Positions 1 to 12,000 of a DNA stretch of 64,000 nt are shown one piece after another (within the stretch, counting starts at the first letter, position 1; each line of letters starts with the position of its first letter). The notes under the pieces were generated by a model. The model was not told the DNA's origin. It saw nothing but the letters and a program-made list of their open reading frames with translations, and ran no database searches. Made by a program: the position numbers and the translations under genes. The DNA is from Thermococcus sp. CX2 (lineage in GTDB: Archaea > Methanobacteriota_B > Thermococci > Thermococcales > Thermococcaceae). Location of the stretch: NCBI RefSeq assembly GCF_012027555.1, contig NZ_SNUQ01000001.1:310001-374000 (forward strand). Direction: 5' to 3'.

Positions 1-572
1 ACGTAGAGTGCAAGTGCATACGGAAGAATTGTGAATTTGGATGTGCTTCCGAGACCCACCCAAAATAACGCAATATACGCATATTTTTCATCTTCTGTTT
101 TTATGTACCTGATAAAATAGTAAACAGACAGCAGAGTGAAAAATTCAATTGAAGATTCATGGAAAACCAAGGAGTTTACCTGAATTAAAAGAGGATCGAG
201 GGCCAGCAATCCCGAAAGGATAATGCCCAGTTTCCAATCTTTAATCTCCTTGCCAATGTAGTAAGCTATGATCAGTGATAGCAGACCAAAGAAAACTGAT
301 AGCGCCCGTCCAGTTATATAATTGTCGCCAAATACCCTTAGCCAGACAGCAAGGAGATAATAATAGAGGGGAGGATGAACCGCAAAAATATCCCTGTAAG
401 GGAGATAACCATGGTTAATCAGCCGTGCAATTAGGAGATACGTACCCTCGTCATAGTCATAGTATTCGCTCATGGATTCAAACATAAGCAGGCGAAGGAG
501 TATGTAAGCAAAGAATATCATACTTAACAAGGTATATCTATACACTGAGTCCTTATGATCCAGCTTACCCAT
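1..572 (-). CDS. GT-C type membrane glycosyltransferase, N-terminal part
   Basis: The first 190 codons of an integral membrane protein whose C-terminus lies outside the window. A first hydrophobic helix is followed by an extracytoplasmic loop with DYDEGTY and then AVHPPLYYYLL, the acidic-loop layout of PMT/ArnT-like (GT39/GT83) enzymes that take sugars from polyprenyl-phosphate carriers. The ATG overlaps the 3' end of the upstream DUF2079 gene by 8 bases, so the two are probably cotranscribed. Base composition is AT-rich compared with the rest of the window. Acceptor and sugar cannot be told. Confidence 0.75.
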   Translation of the reverse strand, partial: MGKLDHKDSVYRYTLLSMIFFAYILLRLLMFESMSEYYDYDEGTYLLIARLINHGYLPYRDIFAVHPPLYYYLLAVWLRVFGDNYITGRALSVFFGLLSLIIAYYIGKEIKDWKLGIILSGLLALDPLLIQVNSLVFHESSIEFFTLLSVYYFIRYIKTEDEKYAYIALFWVGLGSTSKFTILPYALALY

Positions 573-2145
573 CTTCACTCCTCCTCTCACATTCGGTGAT
601 TTTCTCCAGAAGTTTTTCATGGATGCATTCTCTACCAGCTTCAGATGGATAAGGATACATCGAATAGCATTCAAGGATGATTTTAGATGCATTAACTATT
701 ATTAGGTTATCGTATTCACTCTTTTTGAGATACGTTATGTCTTTGTTATAACTCGGCCTCGTGGACTCAATTAGGATAATCGTTTTATTGTCTATGTATG
801 TTGAGTTAAATGGAGTTACTATATAGTAAGTATCCAGCCTGTTAGCTAAATGAGGAAACAGCTCATTATGAGTCGATATTGGGCATTGACTTTGTTGAAG
901 ATATTCAACTATCTCGTCAATTACGCCGAAATATGAGTTTCCAACTCTCCACATATAAAGTAGTTGGGTAATCCTATATCCAGACACATAGTCGGTGTCA
1001 ATTACATGAAACGCCGGAGAAAAAAGTAACATTGTCAAGAATGGAATCACTAAAATTTTTTTCAGAGTTACAGAGTATGTATTTGTAAAATCTCTATAGG
1101 CAACCTTGATGGTTATTGCTTCCAAATCTTTCAATCCATAGACGATCATTATAAACAACAATGGAATTAACATGTATGGGTATTGATATCCAATCATCAT
1201 TTGGTAATCGTTGTTAGACAATATATTTTCGAGCCATAGTGGCAACGTAGCTAGGAATAACCTTGGTTTTAACAGGGGCAAAAAACCAAGGGACGTGAGG
1301 ATTACCAAGATATATCCTAATACTAGCTTTCCATTGATATTAATATGGAAGTAGTACACCTCACCAAGTTTATTATCTGAGAAGTAGGGGTATCCCATAG
1401 GATTAAACATTGGCACTACTACAAACATGCTAATTAATATCCACAGGATGCCTATAGATATAAGCACTGTTGGCATTTTCTTTGTTTTGAGGATTTTAGT
1501 CCAATTTCGGATGTTTAGAAGATCCCTAACAGTATAATCCCCAAAAATATACACCAAGCCCAAACTTATTAATGCCAAACCCGCATCTTCCTTCACGGTA
1601 AGAATTACCAGTGCAGATAATAGGGCTCTGAAATACTCATGTTTCTCAAGGTAATAAGCTGTCAGAAAGATAAAAGGAACCGCAAGGCTAACTGGGTGAA
1701 AATTGAACCTATTAATCCCGTGTACTGCAGGATTCATAAGATATAGAAGGACAACAAAGGTAGCTTTCTTCTCGTCATTCGTTACGAGATAAGCAAACTT
1801 AAACAACGGATAAGCTGCAAGACCCAAGGCGGAGGTCTGAATAATCAGGAGAGTCTCAGCGTATGGAAATAACTTATACAATGGAACAAGAAGAAGTAGT
1901 ATGGGCTGATTATGTGTACCGAAGTGGGAGTACACTCCCAAATCCTGCCATTCTCCGGTATTAAACAATAAACCTTGATTATGAGCAGTTGTCCAGAGTG
2001 ACTGTAGGAAAATGCCCAAATCATAACCTGAAGTCAGGTACACATAATGTCTAAGAATTGAGTATACCGAAAAGAAAGTTATGTAACCAAAGACAGCCAG
2101 ATGAACATAAAATAAGGATTTTTTTGTTCCAGTCTTTATCACCAC
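565..2145 (-). CDS. DUF2079 polytopic membrane protein
   Basis: A 526-residue membrane protein with about ten hydrophobic segments. It carries the DUF2079 signature near the N-terminus (SGYDLGIFLQSLW, then SHFGTHNQPILLLLVPLYKL). DUF2079 proteins resemble GT-C transferases and are often found beside surface-glycan genes, but their reaction is unknown. The start is GTG, preceded by GGTGGT. It overlaps the downstream glycosyltransferase, suggesting a two-gene operon. The AT-rich composition sets it apart from the genes after 2.3 kb and suggests lateral transfer. Confidence 0.8.
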   Translation of the reverse strand: MVIKTGTKKSLFYVHLAVFGYITFFSVYSILRHYVYLTSGYDLGIFLQSLWTTAHNQGLLFNTGEWQDLGVYSHFGTHNQPILLLLVPLYKLFPYAETLLIIQTSALGLAAYPLFKFAYLVTNDEKKATFVVLLYLMNPAVHGINRFNFHPVSLAVPFIFLTAYYLEKHEYFRALLSALVILTVKEDAGLALISLGLVYIFGDYTVRDLLNIRNWTKILKTKKMPTVLISIGILWILISMFVVVPMFNPMGYPYFSDNKLGEVYYFHININGKLVLGYILVILTSLGFLPLLKPRLFLATLPLWLENILSNNDYQMMIGYQYPYMLIPLLFIMIVYGLKDLEAITIKVAYRDFTNTYSVTLKKILVIPFLTMLLFSPAFHVIDTDYVSGYRITQLLYMWRVGNSYFGVIDEIVEYLQQSQCPISTHNELFPHLANRLDTYYIVTPFNSTYIDNKTIILIESTRPSYNKDITYLKKSEYDNLIIVNASKIILECYSMYPYPSEAGRECIHEKLLEKITECERRSEDG

Positions 2146-2347
2146 ACCACCAGAGAAAACAAACTCGGCACATCCTTAAAAATATTGTTGAGGAGACATC
2201 CTAATGTAGAATAACACAATATTCCACAATGATCACGGATAAGGAGACAAACTTCTTCAGAATTAACTTCTGATAATGTGCCAAAGATACCCATACCCAA
2301 AAAGATTTTTAACAAGCTCAACTAAAAATAAATGTAAGGGTGATACC

Positions 2348-2908
2348 ATGGGCTTCCTCTCATTCGGCTCAAAAAAGGATAAAATAAAAAAACTCATAGA
2401 GGAGGAGCGCTTTAATGACATCCTCACAATGGTTCTAAAAGATAAGAAGGCACTTGACGGCCTTATTGAGCTCCTTGACGACAGTGTGCCCGGGATTCGA
2501 GGAGATGCCCTTCTCATTCTGGGAACGATTGCGGAACAGCGAAGTGATGTGCTTGAGCCTTACCTTGAGAAAGTCTTTCCCAAAGCCATTGAGCTCACAA
2601 AGAACAGAAACCCTTACGTAAAGGAAAATGCGATGGTGCTATCCTATGAACTTGTCCGTAGATTTCGAACTAGAATATTGGGGCTCAAAGGGACAATTGT
2701 CAGTGATCTAATCGAAGAACTCAAAGAGGGAGATAAGAACATCCGGGGCTTTGCATTGATGTTGCTCGGTGAGCTCGACGCTAAAGAGACCAGGGAGTAC
2801 GTTGAGGAGTTCGTCAACGTTGAAGACAAAGTCATACTACCATTTGAGGGCAAGAAGTGGGTTACCCTCGGACAAATTGCCCGCGAAACCCTTGAAAAAC
2901 TCTCCTGA
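2348..2908 (+). CDS. HEAT-repeat protein
   Basis: A 186-residue alpha-helical protein. Paired helices such as GIRGDALLILGTIAE, YVKENAMVLSYELV and NIRGFALMLLGELDA are HEAT/PBS-lyase type repeats, which normally act as protein-binding scaffolds. No catalytic motif is seen. The ATG follows GGGTGAT at a good distance; an in-frame extension upstream has no ribosome binding site. An 11-base gap to the BofA-like gene suggests cotranscription. The partner is unknown. Confidence 0.8.
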   Translation: MGFLSFGSKKDKIKKLIEEERFNDILTMVLKDKKALDGLIELLDDSVPGIRGDALLILGTIAEQRSDVLEPYLEKVFPKAIELTKNRNPYVKENAMVLSYELVRRFRTRILGLKGTIVSDLIEELKEGDKNIRGFALMLLGELDAKETREYVEEFVNVEDKVILPFEGKKWVTLGQIARETLEKLS

Positions 2909-2919
2909 GAGGTGATCGT

Positions 2920-3156
2920 ATGATTGAAACGCTGTTGTTTTTGTTCCTGCTTGCGTTTGTCCTGTACTTAGTTTTTAAATTGACCATAGCCATCCTGAAG
3001 TACCTGATTACCAACGCAGTTATCGGCCTGATACTCCTGTGGATACTGAACGCGGTCGGAATAGCGAACGTTCCGTTCACCTTCATAAATATCCTGATAG
3101 TAGCCGTTGGAGGGGTCTTCGGGGTAATCCTTCTCATGATACTCTCGTGGCTCTAG
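2920..3156 (+). CDS. BofA-family small membrane protein
   Basis: A 78-residue protein that is almost wholly hydrophobic. The segment TNAVIGLILLWILNAVGI followed by a hydrophobic stretch ending GGVFGVILLMIL matches the BofA family. In Bacillus BofA inhibits the pro-sigmaK intramembrane protease, but archaea have no sporulation sigma factor, so only the fold can be carried over. A role in holding membrane proteins or proteases is inference. The start follows GAGGTGAT. It lies just after the HEAT-repeat gene. Confidence 0.75.
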   Translation: MIETLLFLFLLAFVLYLVFKLTIAILKYLITNAVIGLILLWILNAVGIANVPFTFINILIVAVGGVFGVILLMILSWL

Positions 3157-3168
3157 CCACATCTAAAT

Positions 3169-3177
3169 CTTTATAAG
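3169..3177 (+). promoter_or_regulatory. TATA box of prf1
   Basis: CTTTATAAG is a good archaeal TATA box. A transcript start about 25 bases downstream would leave a leader of roughly 30 bases carrying GGAAGGTGAT before the prf1 ATG. Confidence 0.7.
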
Positions 3178-3230
3178 TACCCTTTTCGTGCCCTTCTTGG
3201 AGCGAGAGAAGGTTTTGGAAGGTGATGCTC

Positions 3231-4478
3231 ATGTCTCACAAATCAGCCGAAATGTACGAACTCAAGAAGAAGGTCGAGGAACTGAAGAGTTATCGAGGTC
3301 GAGCGACCGAGCTCGTCTCCCTCTACATACCAGCAGGCTATGATATAAACAAGGTCATGCAGCAGCTTAGGGAGGAGTACGGGACGGCTCAGAACATCAA
3401 GTCAAAGTCAACTAGGAAAAACGTTCTCGGTGCCTTAGAAAGGGCCATGCAGCACCTCAAACTCTACCGCAAGACCCCTGAGACGGGACTCGCGCTCTTC
3501 GTCGGAAACGTCAGCGAGCAGGAGGGAGTCAGCGACATCAAGCTCTGGGCAATAGTCCCCCCAGAACCGCTCAAGGTTAGGCTCTACCGCTGCGATCAGA
3601 CGTTTGTAACTGAACCCCTCGAGGAGATGCTCCGCGTCAAAGACGCCTACGGCCTCATCACTGTCGAGAAGAACGAGGCCACCATCGGTCTGCTCAGAGG
3701 CAAACGTATTGAAGTTATTGACGAGCTCACCTCGAACGTTCCAGGAAAGACCCGTGCCGGTGGTCAGTCAGCGAGGCGTTACGAGAGGATTAGGGAGCAG
3801 GAGACCCACGAGTTCATGAAGAGGATCGCCGAACACGCCACCAAGGCTTTCCTGCCGCTCCTTGAGAAGGGAGAGCTGAAGGGCATCATTGTCGGTGGTC
3901 CTGGACCGACCAAGGAGGAGTTCGTTGATGGGGACTACCTGCACCACGAGCTGAGGAAGAAGGTGATAGGTGTCGTTGACATCAGCTACCACGGCGAGTA
4001 CGGCCTAAGGGAGCTCGTTGAGAAGGCCAGCGACATGCTGAGCGAGCACGAGGCCGTCAAAGAAAGAAAGCTCATTCAGGAGTTCTTCAGGCATCTCGTC
4101 AAGGACACTGGCCTAATAACCTACGGTGAGAGGGAAATCAGGAAAGCCCTCGAGCTCGGGGCAGTGGATACTCTCCTCATCAGCGAGGGCTACGACAAGG
4201 TCAGGGTTAGGGCAAAGTGCAATGCCTGCGGCTGGGAGGAGCTCAAAACTATGAGTGAGAGCGAGTTCCACGTTTACAAGAAGAAGCTCACCCACTGCCC
4301 CAAGTGTGGCAGCCAGAACCTAAGCTTCGAGAAGTGGGACGTCGCAGAGGAGCTCATAAAGATGGCAGAGGAAAGCGGCTCCGATGTGGAGATAATCTCC
4401 CTCGACACTGAGGAGGGCCAGCAGTTTTACAAGGCCTTTGGAGGACTTGGAGCTTTCCTGAGGTACAAGATTCAGTAG
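3231..4478 (+). CDS. prf1: Peptide chain release factor aRF1
   Basis: The 415-residue archaeal class I release factor, which recognises all three stop codons and triggers peptidyl-tRNA hydrolysis. Visible marks are the stop-codon-reading NIKS motif (residues 55-58), the catalytic GGQ (177-179, [14 protein letters not shown]) and two C-terminal CxxC pairs (CNACGW, CPKCGS). Length and domain order are as usual for the family. The ATG chosen is five bases after GGAAGGTGAT; two earlier in-frame start codons overlap that site. The 3' end overlaps the convergent aldolase gene by 7 bases. Confidence 0.97.
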   Translation: MSHKSAEMYELKKKVEELKSYRGRATELVSLYIPAGYDINKVMQQLREEYGTAQNIKSKSTRKNVLGALERAMQHLKLYRKTPETGLALFVGNVSEQEGVSDIKLWAIVPPEPLKVRLYRCDQTFVTEPLEEMLRVKDAYGLITVEKNEATIGLLRGKRIEVIDELTSNVPGKTRAGGQSARRYERIREQETHEFMKRIAEHATKAFLPLLEKGELKGIIVGGPGPTKEEFVDGDYLHHELRKKVIGVVDISYHGEYGLRELVEKASDMLSEHEAVKERKLIQEFFRHLVKDTGLITYGEREIRKALELGAVDTLLISEGYDKVRVRAKCNACGWEELKTMSESEFHVYKKKLTHCPKCGSQNLSFEKWDVAEELIKMAEESGSDVEIISLDTEEGQQFYKAFGGLGAFLRYKIQ

Positions 4479-5353
4479 AGCACTTTCTTGAGGAGTTTCC
4501 TTATCTCTTCTTTCACATTGTCTCCGTCAATCACATATGGCGGCCTCAGAACTGGCTTTATGGAGAATCCCCTGATGTTCATCGCGAGCTTTATCGCCGA
4601 ACCGAAGGAAGAGGCCAAATCGTAAACCTTCGAAAGCTCTGTTAGCTTTCGGGCGTAAAGGAATGCATCCTCAAAACGCTTTTCCTGGAACGCCTTGTAG
4701 AGTTCCAGGTGCAGCTCCGGGGCAAAGTTGGCGCAGGCCATTATCCCGCCATCTCCACCTAGGATGAGGGTGTTCAAGAAGTGCTGGTCAAGGCCGGTGA
4801 ATACCACAAAGTCCTCCCGTTCGCCTTTAACCTCCAGGATTACTTCCCTGATGTGGTTTACGCTGTCTATCGTCTCCTTAACGCCAGCTATATTCGGATA
4901 CTCGAGGGCAAGCCGCTTGATAAGCTGAACGCTCAGAGGGTTCGCGCAACTCGGGATGTTGTAAAGGATTATTGGAATATCGGTGCTCTCAGCCACCATC
5001 GAGTAGTGCCTGAACAGGGCCTCCTCCTTTAGTGGACAGTAGTAGGGTGGAGCTATTACAACGTAGTCCGCGCCAATGTCTCGGGCGTGTTTAGTTAGTT
5101 CTATAACCTCAAAGGTGTTCGTAGAGGCTGCTCCCACAAGGTAGAAAGCGGAATTAACAAGTTCACGTCCCTTTTCAGCCAGGAATTTTCTTTCTTCAAG
5201 GCTTAAACTTGTGAATTCACCGGTGGTTGCGTTGATGAATATCCCGTGGACGCCTACCTTCTGGAGGAAGTCTATGTGCTCCTCAAGGGCAGGGACATCA
5301 ATGGAGTAATCTTCGTTGAAGGGTGTTACAAGGGGTACTATAACACCGCGCAT
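4472..5353 (-). CDS. DapA-family (dihydrodipicolinate synthase-like) aldolase
   Basis: A 293-residue TIM-barrel class I aldolase/lyase of the DHDPS/NAL family. The Schiff-base lysine is in GVKET and the catalytic tyrosine in ILYNIP; the TTGEF motif binds the carboxylate of the keto acid. The family includes DHDPS, N-acetylneuraminate lyase and 2-keto-3-deoxysugar aldolases, and the substrate cannot be chosen from sequence. No lysine or sugar-acid genes lie nearby. The start follows GGTGATGTC. Confidence 0.85.
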   Translation of the reverse strand: MRGVIVPLVTPFNEDYSIDVPALEEHIDFLQKVGVHGIFINATTGEFTSLSLEERKFLAEKGRELVNSAFYLVGAASTNTFEVIELTKHARDIGADYVVIAPPYYCPLKEEALFRHYSMVAESTDIPIILYNIPSCANPLSVQLIKRLALEYPNIAGVKETIDSVNHIREVILEVKGEREDFVVFTGLDQHFLNTLILGGDGGIMACANFAPELHLELYKAFQEKRFEDAFLYARKLTELSKVYDLASSFGSAIKLAMNIRGFSIKPVLRPPYVIDGDNVKEEIRKLLKKVLY

Positions 5354-5398
5354 GACATCACCAGAAAAGTTAGAAAGAGGGAGGTATTTTAGCTTTTC

Positions 5399-7646
<2,248 letters not shown>

Positions 7647-7651
7647 GGGTG

Positions 7652-8233
7652 ATGCCTTTGGCCCTCGAACTGGGAAAGAAATCTCCGCGCCGTATTTTCA
7701 TCATGCTTCTCTTCGTTTTTCTGGGACTGGCGTTCATAGGATACGTCTTCGCTGTAGGCAATCCCGACGCAGCTGTGAACATCACCCAAAAAATCGGGGA
7801 GGAAATAGGGCCCGTTTCGGACTCAGATTTCAAGAACTTCGTCATGATATTCACCAACAACTCCATGGTTGCGGCCTTCATGGTGCTCTCCGGCTTACTC
7901 TTTGGTCTCGGCCCATGGTTCATAATGGCCTTCAACGGCTTTATCGTTGGTGTTGTAGTGAGGGCAGTCCAGCTCACGGGAAACATTTCAACGACGCAGA
8001 TACTCCTCGGGCTGATACCCCACGGAATTGTCGAAATTCCAGCGCTCGCCATTGCCGGAACGGCTGGAATAATGTGGTATCAGGAGATAGTTCACGGAGA
8101 AGGTGAAATAGGGGGGAGATTTAAAAGAGGTGCTTTAAGGGCGCTTAAGCTTTTTGGAATCTCAGTGCTACTTCTCATCGTTGCGGCGTTCATCGAGGCC
8201 TATGTAACCCCTAGCATCGCTGGCATTGGTTGA
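7652..8233 (+). CDS. Stage II sporulation protein M-like (SpoIIM/DUF95) membrane protein
   Basis: A 193-residue membrane protein with about five segments and the SpoIIM/DUF95 marks FTNNSMVAAFMVLSG and GLIPHGIVEIPALAIAG. Archaeal members are common and uncharacterised, so no link to sporulation is implied. ATG 7652 overlaps its own GGGTGAT; a TTG at 7658 (two codons in) has better spacing and may be used. The last 66 bases overlap the convergent DUF354 gene in antisense. Confidence 0.85.
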   Translation: MPLALELGKKSPRRIFIMLLFVFLGLAFIGYVFAVGNPDAAVNITQKIGEEIGPVSDSDFKNFVMIFTNNSMVAAFMVLSGLLFGLGPWFIMAFNGFIVGVVVRAVQLTGNISTTQILLGLIPHGIVEIPALAIAGTAGIMWYQEIVHGEGEIGGRFKRGALRALKLFGISVLLLIVAAFIEAYVTPSIAGIG

Positions 8234-9298
8234 TTCCCCAATTTTTATCGTCTTGAACGTTCCAAGCTCTTCGTAGGTCTCTATCTCCCTGAGGATAACG
8301 TCCATTGGGTTTTCAAAGCCGCTAACAATGCTCCTTATGTAGGCTCTGTAACTGCCGTTGAGTTCCATCATGCGCTCAGCCATCCTTGCCACTTCCACTG
8401 GATCAGTTGAGTGGAACTTAAGCCCCTTCTCCACGAGCCACTTGGTGACGGCCAAGAGCTTGCCAGGATATGTGGATATCGTGGGAGTTCCTAGGGCGAT
8501 AGCTTCCCTGTTCATCGTTCCGCCAGCGCCTATCATGAGCTTGGCATAATAAAGAAGGCTAAGGCTGTCAACGGCATGTTCTGGAATTATAACGTTGGAA
8601 AATCTTTCGAACCTTTTTCTCTGGCTCTCGATCCTCGGGAAGAGAACTATCGGGACTTCTGGCAGGAGGGGAATCACGCCCTCGAGAATGCTCTTTTCAG
8701 AATCTCCGTTGAAGTAGTTGGCCTTTATCGGCTCCGTGCGCATCACGATGTAGCCGTTTTTCTTTAAACCCAGCTCCCTAAGGACTTTTTTATCGGGAAC
8801 AAAGCCGTAGAGATGTGCAAGTTCTGAAAAGCCTTTCACAGGGCGCATGCCGTTTGGATCTGCACCGCACTTGAGCAGCTCGTAGGCGTCTATGGCCATG
8901 GGGTAAATCAAGAGGCTCGTGTATGGCAGGATGAGCTTGTTCTGAGCCACGGCAGTCTCGTTGTCAACGAAGCCGATGGAGGGTATCCTAAGTCCGAACG
9001 CAACCCGTGGTGCCTCTGCGGAATGTTTGTACAGGGCCAGATCGGGCTTTTCCTCGATTATAAGCTTGGAGAGTTTGTACATTCTCTCTGCGCTCATGAG
9101 AAGCTTGCCCTCGAGAGTAGCACCTCCATGGCGGCCAATGACGTAGTAATCGAATCCAAACATGTCAAGGATATCCGTCAGCCCGTCAAACTCCCTGGTT
9201 GTTATAAGAACCTCGTGCCCAGATTTCTCCAGCTCCCTGATTACACCCTTGAAAAAGTGAACGTGAGGAGCATTGGTGATGTCTATCCATATCTTCAT
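8168..9298 (-). CDS. DUF354 family GT-B-like protein
   Basis: A 376-residue protein of the DUF354 family, whose fold resembles UDP-GlcNAc 2-epimerase and GT-B glycosyltransferases. It begins MKIWIDITNAPHVHFFKG and has the glycine-rich GAGGTMNREAIALGTP near the C-terminus, the usual nucleotide-sugar-binding position. The family is linked to archaeal cell-surface glycan synthesis, and wecC/wecB lie divergently upstream. The start is the ATG after GGTGAGTGGG; TATA box CCTTATAATTG lies at 9330-9340. Its 3' end overlaps the SpoIIM-like gene by 66 bases. Confidence 0.85.
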   Translation of the reverse strand: MKIWIDITNAPHVHFFKGVIRELEKSGHEVLITTREFDGLTDILDMFGFDYYVIGRHGGATLEGKLLMSAERMYKLSKLIIEEKPDLALYKHSAEAPRVAFGLRIPSIGFVDNETAVAQNKLILPYTSLLIYPMAIDAYELLKCGADPNGMRPVKGFSELAHLYGFVPDKKVLRELGLKKNGYIVMRTEPIKANYFNGDSEKSILEGVIPLLPEVPIVLFPRIESQRKRFERFSNVIIPEHAVDSLSLLYYAKLMIGAGGTMNREAIALGTPTISTYPGKLLAVTKWLVEKGLKFHSTDPVEVARMAERMMELNGSYRAYIRSIVSGFENPMDVILREIETYEELGTFKTIKIGESTNASDARGYIGLDERRNDEK

Positions 9299-9583
9299 CC
9301 CACTCACCTATCTATTGGACATTCCTGTTCAATTATAAGGCTTTCCCAAAAACGGTTGTGGGGCCTTCTTTTTGAAGTTTTTGTATGGCGTTTTGAGCTA
9401 AAAAAACGTTTAAAACGCTTTCTTTCGATGAAATTGAAGTTGTGAAAAACCTAGAGAGAGCCAAAAGAGGGTGCGGGGTTAAAAATACTACAGACGTCCT
9501 GCATAGGGCTGAAATCCGGCCAGAAATCGTTTTTTGGAAAAGACTTTTATTCCCAAGAGTACCACCGTCGATAGGTGAGAGTA

Positions 9584-10870
9584 ATGCGAGAAAAGATAGA
9601 GAACCGAACCGCCGAACTCGCCGTGATAGGACTAGGATACATAGGACTCCCAACGGCCATAATGTTCGCCAACGCGGGTTTCAGGGTAACGGGACTAGAG
9701 ATTCGGGAGGATGTTGTTGAAAAAATAAACTCCGGTCATGCCCATATAATTGAGCCTGAAATCGACGAGCTTCTACAGAATGCCCTTAAAAATGGCAACC
9801 TGAGGGCGACCTCGAATCCTGCGGATATAAAGGGGAAGGATGTTTACATAATCTGCGTCCAGACCCCGCTCAAGGATGACAAAACTCCCAATCTGAGCTA
9901 TCTCGAGAGCGCTGTGAGAACTGTAGCTGGGGCCATGAAAAAAGGCTCACTCGTCATAATAGAGAGCACCGTTCCTCCTCTCACAACGGCCAAGATGGCC
10001 ACACTGATAGAGGAGCTGACCGGTCTAAAAGCTGGTGAGGACTTCTACATGGTTCACGCCCCGGAGAGAGTAATGCCGGGCAGAATTTTCAAAGAACTGG
10101 TGTACAATTCAAGGATCTTTGGGGGCATAACTCCCGAGAGTGCCGAGCTTGCCGAACTCCTCTACCGCTCCTTCGTAAAGGGACAGACGTTCAAGACGAG
10201 CTCGACCGTTAGTGAAGTCGTTAAGCTTATGGAGAACACGTTCAGAGACGTCAACATCGCCCTAGCCAACGAGTTCGCCTTCCTCGCCCACCAGTATGGG
10301 ATAAACGTCTTCGAGGCAATAGAGCTTGCGAACACCCATCCAAGGGTCAGAATCCACATCCCCGGCATAGGTGTCGGCGGCCATTGCCTGCCCAAAGATC
10401 CACATTTACTCATCTGGCCAGCCAAGGAGGACTTCGGCTTGATAAGGTTAGCAAGGGAGATAAACGACAGCATGCCTCTCTTCACGAAGGACTTGCTCTT
10501 CAAAGCCTTCAGAGAGATAAACCTGCCCCCAGAAGAGGCAGTTGTAACTATCTTGGGGCTCGCCTACAAAGGAAACTCAGACGACACAAGAAACTCCCCG
10601 GCGTCTGCCCTCATAGAGGCCATAAGGGATGACGTTGGGGAGATAAGAACCTACGACCCCTACGTGGGCGGAACGCACGAGAGCCTCGAAGCCGCCGTCA
10701 GTGGTGCCGACGCCGTCGTGATAGCCACCGATCACACGTCCTTCAAAGCCATAAACTGGGAGGAGCTTGGAAAGATCATGCGGAATAAGATCCTCATCGA
10801 TGGCCGGCACGTGGTCAAGGAACCCCCCAAGGGATTCATCTTCAAGGGCATCGGGAGGGGCGAGTATTGA
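9584..10870 (+). CDS. wecC: UDP-N-acetyl-D-mannosamine dehydrogenase
   Basis: A UDP-sugar dehydrogenase of 428 residues that oxidises UDP-ManNAc twice to UDP-ManNAcA using NAD. Seen: the Rossmann motif VIGLGYIGLPTA, the central helix ending NEFAFLAHQYGIN, the catalytic cysteine in GIGVGGHCLPKDP, and the C-terminal domain ITILGLAYKGNSDDTR-like motif (TILGLAYKGNSDDTRNSP). The 2-epimerase that makes its substrate follows with overlapping codons, which favours this specificity over UDP-glucose. ATG after AGGTGAGA; TATA ACTTTTATT at about 9543-9551. Confidence 0.92.
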   Translation: MREKIENRTAELAVIGLGYIGLPTAIMFANAGFRVTGLEIREDVVEKINSGHAHIIEPEIDELLQNALKNGNLRATSNPADIKGKDVYIICVQTPLKDDKTPNLSYLESAVRTVAGAMKKGSLVIIESTVPPLTTAKMATLIEELTGLKAGEDFYMVHAPERVMPGRIFKELVYNSRIFGGITPESAELAELLYRSFVKGQTFKTSSTVSEVVKLMENTFRDVNIALANEFAFLAHQYGINVFEAIELANTHPRVRIHIPGIGVGGHCLPKDPHLLIWPAKEDFGLIRLAREINDSMPLFTKDLLFKAFREINLPPEEAVVTILGLAYKGNSDDTRNSPASALIEAIRDDVGEIRTYDPYVGGTHESLEAAVSGADAVVIATDHTSFKAINWEELGKIMRNKILIDGRHVVKEPPKGFIFKGIGRGEY

Positions 10871-12000
10871 AGCCAGCCTTCGTCTTCGGAACCAGGCCGG
10901 AGATAATCAAGCTCGCTCCCGTTATCAGGGCGTTTGAAGAGATGGGCATCGAACCTCTACTGGTTCACACCGGCCAGCACTACGACTACGAGATGAGCAG
11001 TGTATTCCTCGAGGAGTTAGAGCTCAGGAAGATAGACTACCACCTTGAAGTTGGTTCTGGAACGCAGGCCGAACAGACGGGAACAGCAATGATTAAGATC
11101 GAGAAGGTTCTGATGAAAGAAAAGCCCGACGTCACGCTCGTTCAGGGCGATACGAACACAGTCCTTGCCGGCGCACTGGCAAGCGTCAAGCTGAAAATCC
11201 CCGTTGCCCATGTTGAAGCTGGCTTAAGGAGCTTCGACAGAACGATGCCTGAGGAGATAAACAGGATTTTAGCGGATCACGCAAGTGAGGTTCTCTTTGC
11301 CCCGACGGAAGAGGCGAGGGAAAACCTCGAGCGTGAGGGCATAACTGAGAACGTTTACGTCGTGGGCAACACCGTTGTTGACGCAGTCCTCCAGAACGCA
11401 GAGATAGCCGAGAGGAAGAGCGATATTCTGGAGAGGCTTGGCCTCAAAAGCAGGGAATACATCCTCATCACGGCCCACAGAGCTGAGAACACGGACAGCA
11501 AGGAGAATCTCAGAAGGCTCTTGGAAATCCTTGAGGCGCTGCCGATTAAGGCCGTCTATCCCATGCATCCCAGAACGAGGAAGAGGCTCGAGAGTTTCGG
11601 CCTCTGGGAACGTGTTGAGGCGATAGAGAACCTTATTGTCACGAAGCCGCTTGGATATCTCGACTTCTTAAAGCTCCAGAAGAACGCGAAAATAGTTATG
11701 ACAGACTCCGGCGGGATTCAGGAGGAGAGCATAATCCTGAACGTGCCCTGCCTGACCCTCCGCTACAACACCGAGAGACCGGAAACTGTGAAAGCCGGCG
11801 GCAACGTCCTCGTTGGCCTCGAAAAGGAGAGAGCCCTGAGCTACGTCGAGAGACTTCTGAGCGATGAGGAGTTCTACAAGAAGATGGCGAGTGCTCCAAA
11901 TCCCTTCGGCGATGGAAAAGCGGGCGAAAGAATTGCCGAGATACTGCTGAAGCTGTACAAAATGGAAAAATTAAAAGTCAGGAGTTCAAGGTTCATTTAG
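10867..12000 (+). CDS. wecB: UDP-N-acetylglucosamine 2-epimerase (non-hydrolysing)
   Basis: A 377-residue enzyme that interconverts UDP-GlcNAc and UDP-ManNAc, feeding wecC. The GT-B-fold signatures are FVFGTRPEIIKLAPVI, VQGDTNTVLAGALA, VAHVEAGLRSFDRTMPEE and the C-terminal TDSGGIQEE. The start is TTG, sharing bases with the wecC stop (TTGA) after GGGAGGGGCGAG, so translation is probably coupled. Product: precursor for surface polysaccharide or N-glycan. The 3' end overlaps the convergent exported-protein gene by 8 bases. Confidence 0.94.
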   Translation: MKPAFVFGTRPEIIKLAPVIRAFEEMGIEPLLVHTGQHYDYEMSSVFLEELELRKIDYHLEVGSGTQAEQTGTAMIKIEKVLMKEKPDVTLVQGDTNTVLAGALASVKLKIPVAHVEAGLRSFDRTMPEEINRILADHASEVLFAPTEEARENLEREGITENVYVVGNTVVDAVLQNAEIAERKSDILERLGLKSREYILITAHRAENTDSKENLRRLLEILEALPIKAVYPMHPRTRKRLESFGLWERVEAIENLIVTKPLGYLDFLKLQKNAKIVMTDSGGIQEESIILNVPCLTLRYNTERPETVKAGGNVLVGLEKERALSYVERLLSDEEFYKKMASAPNPFGDGKAGERIAEILLKLYKMEKLKVRSSRFI

